Shown piece after piece: positions 51,631-61,456 of a DNA stretch of 64,000 nt. Position numbers and translations under genes: made by a program. How positions within the stretch are numbered: the stretch's first letter is position 1; the number at the start of each line of letters is the position of its first letter. The stretch is from Pseudodesulfovibrio thermohalotolerans (GTDB lineage Bacteria > Desulfobacterota > Desulfovibrionia > Desulfovibrionales > Desulfovibrionaceae). Location: contig NZ_CP120635.1 of the NCBI RefSeq assembly GCF_021353295.2, forward strand, positions 1,808,501 to 1,872,500, given 5' to 3'. Below the pieces are notes generated by a model. That model made no database searches, was not told the DNA's origin, and was given only the letters and a program-made list of their open reading frames with translations.

Positions 51631-52734
51631 TCAGGCGTTCCGCAAGGCCTGGGCGCGAAGCATCCGCAGCTTTTCGCCCGAGGCTGATCCGTGATTCCTG
51701 TCTTCGGGGGCGAGTTGGACGGGAAGGATGATTGCCAATTCCCTGGCGGCGCGCTCGCCGTAATCCTCGCCGTGGTCCGCCTGAACCAGCTTGAAAAGGG
51801 GGGCCAGGACGCGGGAAAGATGCAGGTCCATGAGCAGGTCGACCCGGGTTGCCGGGCGCAGTTGTCCGTATCGGGCCGCGATCATGTGCCAGCGGGCCGC
51901 TTTGACGCCTGCCGTCTTGTATTCGTTGGACATTCGAAGCCGCAGGGCGACTGTTTCAGCCAGGGGAGCGCCCGCAAGGTCGTGCCCGTAGTGGCGGGGC
52001 AGCCGTTCCGGTGGAGTCAGGGTCTTGCCCAGGTCGTGGCATAGGCCCATCCAGACGGCGATGGGATCACCGGCCAGATCGTCCATGATCCGGCAGGTGT
52101 GTGTCAGCGCGTCGCTGTTGTGATACGGGGCAGGACCCGCCGGGATGGAACGGGCAATGTCGAATTCCGGAAACCATGGCAGCAGGCAGTCCGCCTCGGC
52201 CAGGAGACGTAGAAAATTGCCCGGCCTCGGACTTTCGAGTCCCTTGCGCAGTTCTGGCCCGATACGGTCAGCCGAAAGGCCTTCAAGAAGTCCTTCGCGG
52301 TTAGCGTCGCGCATGGCCCGGACAAGCTCCGGGTGTGGGGTGAATTCCGGCAATTGGGCGGCGAACCGGGCTGCGCGGAAGACGCGCAAGGGGTCTTCCT
52401 TCATGGAATGTTCGGAGGCGGGGCGCAGGATGCGACGCTTGATGTCGTCGAATCCCTGGGGATGGAGGATGAGTTCACCTTCCTCGGAGAGCAGTTGCGC
52501 ATTGACAGTCAAGTCCCGGGCTTTTAATTCTTCTTCAAGGGAGTCCGCCCTCGGGAAGGAAAACTCGATGCCGTTTATCAGGAAAATCGGGAAGGTGCGG
52601 CCTACTTCGCGGGCTTTGGGAAAGGCTCTGCGAAATTCCTCGCGGGAGGAGTCCATGACGAGGTAATCCCTGTCGTGCAATGGCCTGCCGAGCAGGAGAT
52701 CGCGGACCGCGCCGCCAGCCAAGTATAATTTCAT
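51631..52734 (-). CDS. CCA-adding-type tRNA nucleotidyltransferase with HD domain
   Basis: This 367-residue class II nucleotidyltransferase begins MKLYLAGGAVRDLLLGRPLHDRDYLVMD, giving the GG motif, the DRD metal-binding pair and the RD-TVNAQ stretch (ARDLTVNAQL). A poly(A)-polymerase-type core follows (RRILRPASEHSMKEDPLRVFRAARFAA). An HD domain is recognisable from LCHDLGKTLTP. This layout fits CCA-adding enzymes with an attached HD domain, as in E. coli Cca. The encoded CCA ends of the tRNAs here do not remove the need for repair. Confidence 0.9.
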   Translation of the reverse strand: MKLYLAGGAVRDLLLGRPLHDRDYLVMDSSREEFRRAFPKAREVGRTFPIFLINGIEFSFPRADSLEEELKARDLTVNAQLLSEEGELILHPQGFDDIKRRILRPASEHSMKEDPLRVFRAARFAAQLPEFTPHPELVRAMRDANREGLLEGLSADRIGPELRKGLESPRPGNFLRLLAEADCLLPWFPEFDIARSIPAGPAPYHNSDALTHTCRIMDDLAGDPIAVWMGLCHDLGKTLTPPERLPRHYGHDLAGAPLAETVALRLRMSNEYKTAGVKAARWHMIAARYGQLRPATRVDLLMDLHLSRVLAPLFKLVQADHGEDYGERAARELAIILPVQLAPEDRNHGSASGEKLRMLRAQALRNA

Positions 52735-52760
52735 TGCCCATGTCTAGCACAAGGTAACTC

Positions 52761-53657
52761 ATGCTTCCACAAGGAATTTTTCTCATGGAGCCGGAGGATG
52801 GCGTCACTGCGGCCACGCATCCGTTGTGGCAGGCGGATTTGCGCGTTCTTGAGCCCTGGACGTCCTGTCCCGAACTGGATGCGGTGCCGCCCGGCTGGCG
52901 GAAAAGCCCCGGAGGGACGGGAGAAACCCTGATCGTGACCGAGTCCTGCTCCAGCACCATGGAGTTGGCGGCCCGGATGGTCGCCGAAGGAATGCTCGGT
53001 CCATGGGGCGCAGTGGTTTGCGCGCGTCAGACCATGGGACGCGGCCAGTTGCGGCGTCCGTGGGCGTCGCTTCCGGGCAACTTGCACGCCTCCATCGTTC
53101 TTCCGCCGTCGCCTGCCGGAGGAATGTGGGCAGACGCCATGTCCGACCTTCTTCCTCTCGTCATTGGCCATGTGGTCAGCGAGGTCCTGACGGACCTCGG
53201 GGCGGATGTTCAGATCAAATGGCCAAACGATATTCTTCAAGGAGGCCGAAAGGTTGGCGGGATGCTGATCGAGGAGCGAAATAACACGTCCATTGTCGGC
53301 GTGGGCCTCAATCTCGCCGATAGTCCTGACGATGCGAGGATGCGCGAAGATCGTTCGGTTCCGGCCGCAAAAGTCCGACTGCCGTTCTTTTCCGGGGGGG
53401 CCGTATCTCTCCTCAGTCGGCTTGTAAACCATGGGAAAAGCGTGTATGCAGCAATACTCGACGAGATTCCACCCCCTCGATTCATCTCTATGTTCGAGAG
53501 CAAACTCGCCTGGTTCGGACGAACTATCTTGGTCAGGGAAGGAGACGATAACTCCTATGAGGCTGTCTTGGCAGGCCTCTCCTTGAGTGGTGGACTTGTT
53601 TTACATCGTGGGGGAGAAGAATCGGTGCTGTATTCAGGGTCGATTTCTCCTCTTTAA
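52761..53657 (+). CDS. birA: Biotin-protein ligase
   Basis: This 298-residue protein joins biotin to a lysine of its acceptor protein. The catalytic core has ESCSSTMELA, the biotinyl-AMP loop TMGRGQLRRPWASLPGN, IKWPNDILQGGRKVGGMLIEE and GVGLNLADSP, then a small C-terminal SH3-like domain. The first 55 residues are not a helix-turn-helix, so it is probably not the repressor form of BirA. It lies 72 bases upstream of pyruvate carboxylase, the biotin enzyme of this window. Confidence 0.92.
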   Translation: MLPQGIFLMEPEDGVTAATHPLWQADLRVLEPWTSCPELDAVPPGWRKSPGGTGETLIVTESCSSTMELAARMVAEGMLGPWGAVVCARQTMGRGQLRRPWASLPGNLHASIVLPPSPAGGMWADAMSDLLPLVIGHVVSEVLTDLGADVQIKWPNDILQGGRKVGGMLIEERNNTSIVGVGLNLADSPDDARMREDRSVPAAKVRLPFFSGGAVSLLSRLVNHGKSVYAAILDEIPPPRFISMFESKLAWFGRTILVREGDDNSYEAVLAGLSLSGGLVLHRGGEESVLYSGSISPL

Positions 53658-53729
53658 GTCCCGCATGGGGCGGGACGGGCCAACAGGTTTTTATATCAGT
53701 CATTTCTGTCTAGGAGACCAGTGAGATTC

Positions 53730-56700
53730 ATGCAGCCGAAGTCCTTTGAACAGGTACTCGAAGAGGTCAAGGGGAAGCGGATACTGGTGGCCAACCGGGG
53801 CATCCCGGCAAGGCGCATCTGCCGTTCCATAACCGAAATGTTCAACGCCAAGGCGATAATGACCGCCACCGACGTTGATAAAACCTCTCCGGCATCCTCC
53901 GGGGCCAACGAACTCCTGATGCTCGGCTCCGATCCCCGTGCGTATCTTGACCAGGACAGGATTATTCGTGAGGCCAAGGCGAACAACGTGGTCGCCATTC
54001 ATCCCGGTTGGGGATTCTGTTCCGAGGACGACTCCTTCCCGGCCCGTTGCGCCAAGGAAGGGATCATTTTCATTGGCCCTGAGCAGGAGCCCATGCGCAT
54101 CCTCGGCAACAAGGTCGCCGTGCGTAAACTGGCCATCGAACAGGGCGTGCCCGTGGTGCCCGGTTCCGAAGGGGCCGTATCCATCCCCGAGGCGCGCAAG
54201 ATCGCCCAGGAGATCGGTTTCCCGGTGATGCTCAAGGCCGAAGGCGGCGGTGGTGGCCGCGGCATCTACGAGGTCTACCAGGAGGAGGATCTCGAAAACG
54301 CCTTCTCCAAGGCTTCGGCCCTGGCCCAGGCGTCTTTCGGCAACCCGCGTCTCTACGTTGAAAAGCTGTTGACCTCGATCCGCCACATCGAAATTCAGGT
54401 CATCGCCGACAAGTACGGCAATGTTTTCTGTCTGGATGAACGTGACTGTACGGTTCAGCGCAATCACCAGAAACTCATCGAGATCACGCCGTCTCCCTGG
54501 CCCAAGTTCACCCCCGAGTTGCGTGCGCAGCTCAAGGAATATGCCCGTCGACTCGTTTCGGCCGTAGGCTATTATTCCCTGGCCACCGTCGAGTTCCTGG
54601 TGGACAGCGAAGGGGTGCCGTACCTCATCGAGGTCAACACCCGGCTTCAGGTGGAGCACGGCATCACCGAGTGCCGCTACGGCATCGACCTGGTCGAGGA
54701 GCAGATCGCCATCGCCTTCGGCGCCAAGCTGCGCCTGAGCGAGGAACATACGAAACCGTTCCAGTGGGCCATGCAGTGCCGCATCAACTGCGAGGACCCG
54801 CAAAAGCATTTCGAGCCCAACTCCGGGCGTATTACCCGATACGTGTCCCCCGGCGGCCAGGGCATCCGCATCGATTCCTGCGTGGGCGACGGCTATCGCT
54901 TCCCGTCCAACTACGACTCGGCGGCCTCGCTGCTCATCGCTTACGGCAACACCTGGAAGAAGGTCGTGGCTCTGATGAATCGAGCCTTGCGCGAATACAT
55001 GATCGGCGGTGTGAAGACGACCATTCCCTTCCATCGCAAGATCATCGACCACAAGAAGTTCGTCGAAGCGGATTACGATACCAATTTTGTCCGCCAGAAT
55101 TACGCCGAGTTGATGAATTATTCCGATCGTGAGCCGGATTCCCTGCGCTTGACGAAGCTGGTGGCCGAGATTTCCGCTCTTGGCCACAACAAATATGTCC
55201 AGCTCGGCGAATACCGGGGACGCGAGGACAGACGGGTAGGCCGTTTTCATCTGGCCGAGCCGCCCGAGGTTTCCTCCTGGTTCGAGCCGCGCTTCTCGCG
55301 CAAGATGGGCCGCGAAGCCATTCTGGATACCCTGCGCACCGACCGCGAGGCCGGGATCATCCACATGACGGACACCACGACCCGCGACATCACGCAGTCC
55401 AACAGCGGCAACAGATTCCGTCTGGCCGAGGATCGCATCATCGGACCCTCGCTCGATCAATGCGGTTTCTTCTCCCTGGAGAATGGCGGCGGCGCGCACT
55501 TCCACGTGGCCATGCTTGCCAACATGACCTATCCGTTCACCGAGGCGGCCGAGTGGAACAAGTTCGCGCCCAATACCCTTAAACAGATTCTCATTCGGTC
55601 CACCAACATCCTTGGCTACAAGCCGCAGCCCAAGAATGTCATGCGGCTGACCGGCGAGATGATAAACGAGCATTACGAAATCATCCGCTGTTTCGACTTC
55701 CTCAATCATGTCGACAACATGCGGCCATTTGCCGAAGTCGCCATGGCTTCGAAGCGTAACATCTTCGAGCCCGCCATTTCCCTGTCCTGGGCCAAGGGCT
55801 TCGACGTGGAACGCTACCTGACCGTGACCGACGAGATCCTCCGCATGTGCTCCGAGGCTGCGGGCGTCACCAGGAAGCAGGCGGAGAAGATGATTATTCT
55901 CGGCCTCAAGGACATGGGCGGCGTTTGCCCGCCCCGGTTCATGCGCGAGCTTATTACTTCCATTGCCAAGAAATATCCCGAGCTGGTCATCCACAGCCAC
56001 CGCCATTACACCGATGGTCTGTTCGTCCCGACCATGGGCGCGGCCGCCAAGGCCGGAGCGCACATCGTGGACGTCGCCATCGGCGCGAGTGTCCGCTGGT
56101 ACGGCCAGGGCGAAGTCCTGTCCACGGCGGCGTACATCGAGGATGAGATGGGCCTGAAAACCCACCTCGACAAGGACATGATCCGGGCCACCAATTTCCG
56201 GCTCAAGCAGATCATGCCGTACTACGACCGCTACACAGCTCCGTACTTCCAGGGGATCGACCATGACGTGGTCCGTCACGGAATGCCGGGCGGCGCGACT
56301 TCCTCCTCCCAGGAGGGCGCGCTCAAGCAGGGCTACATCAAGCTGTTGCCCTACATGCTCAAGTTCCTGGAAGGCACCCGCAAGGTGGTGCGTTACCATG
56401 ACGTCACGCCAGGTTCCCAGATTACCTGGAACACCGCGTTCCTTGCCGTGACCGGCGCGTTCAAGCGCGGCGGCGAGCGGGAAGTGCGGCGGTTGCTGAA
56501 CATCCTGGACATCGTCACCCTGTGCGGCGAGGAGGAACTGACCGATCTCGAACGCGAAGCGCGTCTCGATCTGTACCGCGATTCCAATGACGCTTTCCGC
56601 AATCTGCTGCTCGGCAAGTTCGGCAAGCTGCCCCTCGGCTTCCCGGCCGACTGGGTTTATCAGTCCGCCTTCGGTTCCGGTTGGGAAACGGCCGTCAAGG

Positions 56701-57431
56701 AACGCACCGAGGCTTCGCCGCTGACCACTCTTCAGGATGTGGACCTTGCGGCTGAGAAAAAGGCGTTGCGTTCCCGGCTGCATCGCCAGCCCACCGAGGA
56801 AGAGTTCATCATGTATCTCAATCATCCGGGCGATGCCATCAAGACCGTCGACTTCTGCGAGAAGTTCGGCAACGTCAACAACCTTCCCGTGGATGTCTGG
56901 TTCGAGGGACTGGAGAAGGGCGAGGTCCTGGAGTTCCAGGGCAATTGCAAGAAGCCGCACGTCATGCGCATCCTGGATATCTCCGAGCCGGATGAGAACG
57001 GTATGACCGTGGTCCGTTACGTGCTCGACTCCGAGATCATGAGCCATCAGGTCAAGGTGGCCGAGGCTGAGGTTGGGGGCAAGGACGCCATCGAGATGGC
57101 GGACCCGTCCAACGTATTCCAGGTGGGTTCGCCCAGCAACGGCGACCTGTGGGTCACCCATGTCCGCCCCGGCGATCGCGTCAAGGCGGGCGAGGAACTG
57201 CTCAACATCTCCATCATGAAGCAGGAGAAGGCCGTCCTGGCTCCTGTGGCGGGCATGGTCCGTCGGGTCATCAAATCCGCCAATTACACCGAGGACAAGA
57301 AGATGGTTCCGGTGGTGGAAGGGGAGCTTCTCGTGGAACTCGGACCCGAGGCGGGCACCTGTCCCACCTGCAAGGTCGACGTTCCCATGGAGGATTACAA
57401 CTTCTGTCCCAACTGCGGTCAGAAATTGTAA
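53730..57431 (+). CDS. pyc: Pyruvate carboxylase with a C-terminal zinc ribbon
   Basis: This 1233-residue biotin enzyme carboxylates pyruvate to oxaloacetate. It has a biotin carboxylase domain (about 15-470, with HPGWGFCSEDDSF, KAEGGGGGRGI and EVNTRLQVEHGITE), a carboxyltransferase barrel (MTDTTTRDITQSN, LKDMGGVCPPRFM, HSHRHYTDGLF) and a biotin carrier domain with biotinylated lysine K1164 in ISIMKQEKAVLAPV. Several motifs depart from usual pyruvate carboxylase (DTTFRDAHQS and HTHDTSG), so it is a divergent branch. It ends in CPTCKV and NFCPNCGQKL, a zinc ribbon not typical of the family. A GTG at 53721 is an alternative start. birA is directly upstream. Confidence 0.92.
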   Translation: MQPKSFEQVLEEVKGKRILVANRGIPARRICRSITEMFNAKAIMTATDVDKTSPASSGANELLMLGSDPRAYLDQDRIIREAKANNVVAIHPGWGFCSEDDSFPARCAKEGIIFIGPEQEPMRILGNKVAVRKLAIEQGVPVVPGSEGAVSIPEARKIAQEIGFPVMLKAEGGGGGRGIYEVYQEEDLENAFSKASALAQASFGNPRLYVEKLLTSIRHIEIQVIADKYGNVFCLDERDCTVQRNHQKLIEITPSPWPKFTPELRAQLKEYARRLVSAVGYYSLATVEFLVDSEGVPYLIEVNTRLQVEHGITECRYGIDLVEEQIAIAFGAKLRLSEEHTKPFQWAMQCRINCEDPQKHFEPNSGRITRYVSPGGQGIRIDSCVGDGYRFPSNYDSAASLLIAYGNTWKKVVALMNRALREYMIGGVKTTIPFHRKIIDHKKFVEADYDTNFVRQNYAELMNYSDREPDSLRLTKLVAEISALGHNKYVQLGEYRGREDRRVGRFHLAEPPEVSSWFEPRFSRKMGREAILDTLRTDREAGIIHMTDTTTRDITQSNSGNRFRLAEDRIIGPSLDQCGFFSLENGGGAHFHVAMLANMTYPFTEAAEWNKFAPNTLKQILIRSTNILGYKPQPKNVMRLTGEMINEHYEIIRCFDFLNHVDNMRPFAEVAMASKRNIFEPAISLSWAKGFDVERYLTVTDEILRMCSEAAGVTRKQAEKMIILGLKDMGGVCPPRFMRELITSIAKKYPELVIHSHRHYTDGLFVPTMGAAAKAGAHIVDVAIGASVRWYGQGEVLSTAAYIEDEMGLKTHLDKDMIRATNFRLKQIMPYYDRYTAPYFQGIDHDVVRHGMPGGATSSSQEGALKQGYIKLLPYMLKFLEGTRKVVRYHDVTPGSQITWNTAFLAVTGAFKRGGEREVRRLLNILDIVTLCGEEELTDLEREARLDLYRDSNDAFRNLLLGKFGKLPLGFPADWVYQSAFGSGWETAVKERTEASPLTTLQDVDLAAEKKALRSRLHRQPTEEEFIMYLNHPGDAIKTVDFCEKFGNVNNLPVDVWFEGLEKGEVLEFQGNCKKPHVMRILDISEPDENGMTVVRYVLDSEIMSHQVKVAEAEVGGKDAIEMADPSNVFQVGSPSNGDLWVTHVRPGDRVKAGEELLNISIMKQEKAVLAPVAGMVRRVIKSANYTEDKKMVPVVEGELLVELGPEAGTCPTCKVDVPMEDYNFCPNCGQKL

Positions 57432-57505
57432 AAAAATAATCAGGGCCGTTAAATTGGTCTGAATTGTCCATCCTCCGTACTGCGGAGCGGACAACTGGTG
57501 AATAT

Positions 57506-57547
57506 AAGGGCCGACGCGTCGCAATGGCGTGTCGGCCTTTGTTTTTT
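57506..57547 (+). terminator. Terminator after pyc
   Basis: The stem GGCCGAC/GTCGGCC, extended by A-T pairs and one bulge, is followed by TTTGTTTTTT. Confidence 0.75.
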
Positions 57548-57793
57548 GGGGAAAGGATAATTCTCGAATCAGCGGATTGTGACAGATATATGACTCTTTT
57601 AATGGAATGATTGGTCTAATGGTTGGGCCAATTGTTTCGTTGACGAAGTCGATGATAACCCGTAAGCGGGAATTCGAAACTCAGGTTTTGATTGTTCTTT
57701 TTTGATGATTCAAAAATGAGAGCGCCGTGAGCTTGGGGGGATGGAACTGGTTGAGATTCTGTCCGATCCGCACGGTAATACCAGGAGGAAGAG
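57548..57793. other. Upstream region of the PEP synthase gene
   Basis: About 245 bases without a convincing gene. An imperfect ATTGGtC...GgCCAAT inverted repeat lies at about 57610-57632. A TTGACG element follows at about 57640, with a possible -10 (TAAGCG) 17 bases on. AGGAGGAAGAG precedes the ATG at 57794. Confidence 0.4.
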
Positions 57794-60700
57794 ATGGCCA
57801 AAGCCAAGAATGACGCAACGGAAAACGCACCGGCGGCCAAAGCTAAAAAGGCCGATACCAAAGTGGAGAGCCTCAAACAGAAGCTCGTCCTTAATGGTGC
57901 CGAGATCAAGAAGATCGGCGAGGACGCCGAACTGCTGGTCGGCGGCAAAAACTACAACACGGCCATCATTAGCCAGGTGCCCGGCATTCGGGCTCCGGAA
58001 TTCCGGGCCATCTCTTCGAACGCCTTCCACATCCTTCTCGACGAGACCAAGGTTAACGCCGCCGTTGTCCGTTCGACTGTGGATAAGGAATACAACAAGA
58101 TCGACTGGTACTCCGACGCGGTCAACGAGGATTCCGATTATCTTCAGCAGTTCGTTCGCCAGGTAGGCAAGCGGATTCGCGAGGAGTCCAAGAAGCAGTC
58201 CGGCACTTTGATTCGTCTGCGCACATTCATTAACAATGTGGTCGAGGGCTTCGCCACTTCTCCCGAAGGTATCGACCAACTGCGTATGCGTTCGGTTTTG
58301 GTTCAGTCGGCAATCCTGTCCGTTGAGATGCCCGAGGAGGTCGGCAAGGAAGTCAAGGCCGCCTATAAGTTCATCTGCAAGGAAGCCGGACTGGACGATG
58401 TCCCCGTGGCCGTGCGTTCCTCTGCGGCGGGTGAGGACAGCCGCAAGAAGGCTTTCGCCGGTCTTCAGGACACATACCTTAATATAGTGGGTGCGGAGGA
58501 GTGCCTTGAGGCGTACCATTGGGATTGCGCTTCGGCCTACAACCTGCGTTCCATGACCTATCGCCGCGAGGCTATTCTCGATGCCATCACCAAGGCCGAG
58601 AAGACCGGCGACGATTCCATCGCCGAAAGCGCCAAGAAGGAGTGGGCCATCGAGCACACCTCCCTGTCCGTGTGCATCATGCGGATGATTAACCCGGTTA
58701 TTTCCGGCACGGCGTTCAGCGCGGATACGGCCACCGGCTGCCGGGGCACGGACCGCAACGACCTGGTCTCCATCGACGCCAGCTATGGCCTGGGCGAGGC
58801 TGTGGTCGGCGGCATGGTCACCCCCGACAAGTTCTATGTCTTCCAGCGCGAGGGCGGCCGCGAGGTGGTCATTCGCTACATGGGCTGCAAGGAACGCAAG
58901 ATCGTCTACAAAGAAGACGGCAGCGGCACCCATGTGGTCAAGGTCCCCGACAACGAGGTCTTCCGTTGGGCGTTGTCCATCGCTCAGGCCGAGACCGTGG
59001 CCGAGGGAGTGCGCAACATTTCCAAGGCTTACGGCGGCATGATTATGGATACCGAGTTCTGCATCGACAAGACCGATAGGCTCTGGTTCGTGCAGGCTCG
59101 TCCCGAGACCCGCTGGAACGAAGATTTCGAGCAGCATCCCAACACCATTTTCATGCGCCGTCTCGAAGTGGACAAGAAGGCCATTGATTCGGCCGAAGTC
59201 ATTCTCGAAGGCAACGGCGCTTCCCGCGGCGCCGGCCAGGGTACCGTCAAGTACCTTCGCTCCGCCTTGGAACTGAACAAGATCAATAAGGGCGACATTC
59301 TGGCCGCAGATCGTACCGATCCGGACATGGTTCCCGGTATGCGCATAGCTTCTGCCATTCTGGCCGACGTGGGCGGCGACACCAGCCACGCGGCCATTAC
59401 CTCGCGCGAGCTGGGCATCCCGGCCATTATCGGTATTCAGCGTCTCGAAGCCCTGCGTTCCCTGGAAGGACAGCAGGTCACCGTTGACGGTTCCCGCGGC
59501 AAGGTCTACCGGGGCGAACTGCCCCTGGTCGAAGTGGGCGGCGAGATCAACGTTGGCGAACTGCCTGCCACCAAGACCAAGGTCGGCCTGATTCTGGCCG
59601 ACGTGGGCCAGGCCCTGTTCCTGTCCCGCCTGCGCCGGGTGCCCGATTTCGAGATCGGCCTCCTGCGCGCCGAGTTCATGCTCGGCAACATCGGGGTCCA
59701 TCCCATGGCCCTGGAAGCCTATGACAAGGACACCCTGAATGATCTGGTGGAAGAGAAGCTCCAGGAAATGGACCATCATCTGACCAAGGTCATGAAGGAG
59801 CAACTCGATTCCGGTCTGATTACCATGCCGCTCAAGTTGCGCGAATACGTCGGTTTGATTACCGGCCTGACCCATCGCATGGAGTCCCTGGCCGAGCAGG
59901 AGGGTGCCCGGAGCACTGACGAGGTGCTTGCCATGCACCGCCGCCTCCGCGAAATGGACCACAAGCTCGACGAGCATATTTCTCACGCCACTGAACGGCT
60001 GGACGTTCTCAAGACCTCCATCGACCCCGAGGCCCACGTGGCCGTCGTTCTCGGCTACCACGACATGCTCGAGCCCACTCCGACGGTTCGCACCGAGGCG
60101 TGGAAAATCCGCCAGCAGCATGAGAAGACTGTGGCCGAATATGTGGATCGCCTCAAGGATGATCCGGATTTCGTTGCCTACATTGACAAGATCATCCGTC
60201 TGCGCGAGGAAGTAGCCCTCAAGATGGGCCTGAAGTCCGAGATGGACGAGGTGGCGACCCTGCCCGACCGTATCCGCAAGCTGTTGGAATCTCGTGGATA
60301 CACCACCGGCAAGGAGAACTACATCCAGACCCTGGCCCAGGGCTTGGCCCTGTTCGCCATGGCCTTTTACGGCAGCAACATCGTCTACCGGACCACCGAC
60401 TTCAAGTCCAACGAGTACCGCAATCTGCTCGGCGGCTCCCTGTTCGAAGCTCATGAAGACAACCCCATGATCGGCTACAGGGGTGTTTCCCGCAACATTC
60501 ACGACTGGGAACTCGAAGCCTTCAAGTTGGCGCGCGGCATCTACGGCGGCACCAATTTGTCCATCATGTTCCCGTTCGTCCGAACCCTGGAAGAGGCCCG
60601 CTCCATGAAGCGGTACCTCAAGCAGGTCCACAACCTGGAATCCGGCAAGGACGGGCTGAAGGTCATCCTCATGGCCGAAATCCCGAGCAACGCCGTGTTG

Positions 60701-61384
60701 TGCAAGGAATTCCTCAAGGAAGTGGACGGATTCTCTATCGGTTCCAACGACATGACCCAGATGGTTCTGGCCACCGACCGCGACAACGCCAGCCTTCAGC
60801 ACATCTACGATGAGGAAGATCCGGCCGTTATCTGGGCCATTCTGTCCGCCATCTTCGCTGGCCAGAAGGTTTGCAAGAAGGTCGGCTTCTGCGGCCAGGG
60901 CGTATCCAACAGCGTCATTCTGCGCGGCCTCGTGACCATTGCGGGCATTGTCTCTGCTTCGGTTGTGCCCGATACCTATCACCAGACCAAGCATGACATC
61001 GCTGCGGTCGAGGCCGAGAACATCAAGACTCGTGATCTCGGCAAGTGGCTCAAGAAGCAGCACATGATCAAACTGCAGGACCTTCTTGAGGAGAACAGCT
61101 ACGGCCATATTCTCAAGAAGTACAAGTCTCCCGAGGACTTCATGGAGTGGTACGAGGGTGAGCTCGACAGGTTCAGCGAACAGCTCCGCGATCATATGGA
61201 GACTCCGAAGGAAGAGTTCTACCGCCAGGAAATGGAGCAGTTCCGTTCCACCTTCCACAAGCCGGTCATCTACGCCAGCTGGGATTGGAGCAATACTGTC
61301 GAAGACGCCCTGCACCATGCCGGTTTCGCCTCCTTCGAAGAGCAGGAAGCGGCCCTGGAGATGCAGCGCAAGAAGCAGTGGTAG
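57794..61384 (+). CDS. ppsA: Long phosphoenolpyruvate synthase-like enzyme
   Basis: This 1196-residue protein interconverts pyruvate and PEP using ATP. An N-terminal Lys/Ala-rich segment (1-25) precedes the ATP-grasp domain (VPVAVRSSAAGEDSRKKAFAGLQDTYLN and SIDASYGLGEAVVGG). The phosphohistidine swivel domain has H532 in GGDTSHAAITSRELGIPAI, and the PEP barrel has FVRTLEEARSM, LMAEIPSNAV, SIGSNDMTQMVLATDRD and catalytic C1033 in GFCGQGVSN. It is about 400 residues longer than E. coli PpsA. The extra material lies mainly between H532 and the barrel (a helical part around EYVDRLKDDPDFVAYIDKII) and at the C-terminus. It follows pyc and completes a pyruvate-oxaloacetate-PEP set. Confidence 0.9.
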   Translation: MAKAKNDATENAPAAKAKKADTKVESLKQKLVLNGAEIKKIGEDAELLVGGKNYNTAIISQVPGIRAPEFRAISSNAFHILLDETKVNAAVVRSTVDKEYNKIDWYSDAVNEDSDYLQQFVRQVGKRIREESKKQSGTLIRLRTFINNVVEGFATSPEGIDQLRMRSVLVQSAILSVEMPEEVGKEVKAAYKFICKEAGLDDVPVAVRSSAAGEDSRKKAFAGLQDTYLNIVGAEECLEAYHWDCASAYNLRSMTYRREAILDAITKAEKTGDDSIAESAKKEWAIEHTSLSVCIMRMINPVISGTAFSADTATGCRGTDRNDLVSIDASYGLGEAVVGGMVTPDKFYVFQREGGREVVIRYMGCKERKIVYKEDGSGTHVVKVPDNEVFRWALSIAQAETVAEGVRNISKAYGGMIMDTEFCIDKTDRLWFVQARPETRWNEDFEQHPNTIFMRRLEVDKKAIDSAEVILEGNGASRGAGQGTVKYLRSALELNKINKGDILAADRTDPDMVPGMRIASAILADVGGDTSHAAITSRELGIPAIIGIQRLEALRSLEGQQVTVDGSRGKVYRGELPLVEVGGEINVGELPATKTKVGLILADVGQALFLSRLRRVPDFEIGLLRAEFMLGNIGVHPMALEAYDKDTLNDLVEEKLQEMDHHLTKVMKEQLDSGLITMPLKLREYVGLITGLTHRMESLAEQEGARSTDEVLAMHRRLREMDHKLDEHISHATERLDVLKTSIDPEAHVAVVLGYHDMLEPTPTVRTEAWKIRQQHEKTVAEYVDRLKDDPDFVAYIDKIIRLREEVALKMGLKSEMDEVATLPDRIRKLLESRGYTTGKENYIQTLAQGLALFAMAFYGSNIVYRTTDFKSNEYRNLLGGSLFEAHEDNPMIGYRGVSRNIHDWELEAFKLARGIYGGTNLSIMFPFVRTLEEARSMKRYLKQVHNLESGKDGLKVILMAEIPSNAVLCKEFLKEVDGFSIGSNDMTQMVLATDRDNASLQHIYDEEDPAVIWAILSAIFAGQKVCKKVGFCGQGVSNSVILRGLVTIAGIVSASVVPDTYHQTKHDIAAVEAENIKTRDLGKWLKKQHMIKLQDLLEENSYGHILKKYKSPEDFMEWYEGELDRFSEQLRDHMETPKEEFYRQEMEQFRSTFHKPVIYASWDWSNTVEDALHHAGFASFEEQEAALEMQRKKQW

Positions 61385-61404
61385 CAACTGCTTGAATCGC
61401 GATA

Positions 61405-61443
61405 AAAAAAGGCCCCGACCGCAATGGTCGGGGCCTTTCTTTT
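61405..61443. terminator. Terminator after ppsA
   Basis: A perfect 13-bp stem (AAAGGCCCCGACC/GGTCGGGGCCTTT) with A- and T-runs; it can also serve the converging gene at 61457. Confidence 0.92.
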
Positions 61444-61456
61444 GCTATGGATCAGG

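Noticed and set aside
53700..57524. Long antisense open frame of over 1200 codons opposite pyruvate carboxylase
   Set aside because: The plus strand carries clear pyruvate carboxylase motifs. The minus-strand frame has no family motif and is caused by GC-rich codon use.
57710..61387. Long antisense open frame of about 1200 codons opposite ppsA
   Set aside because: Same reason: the plus strand has the PEP synthase catalytic motifs, and the antisense frame has no ribosome site or recognisable domain.
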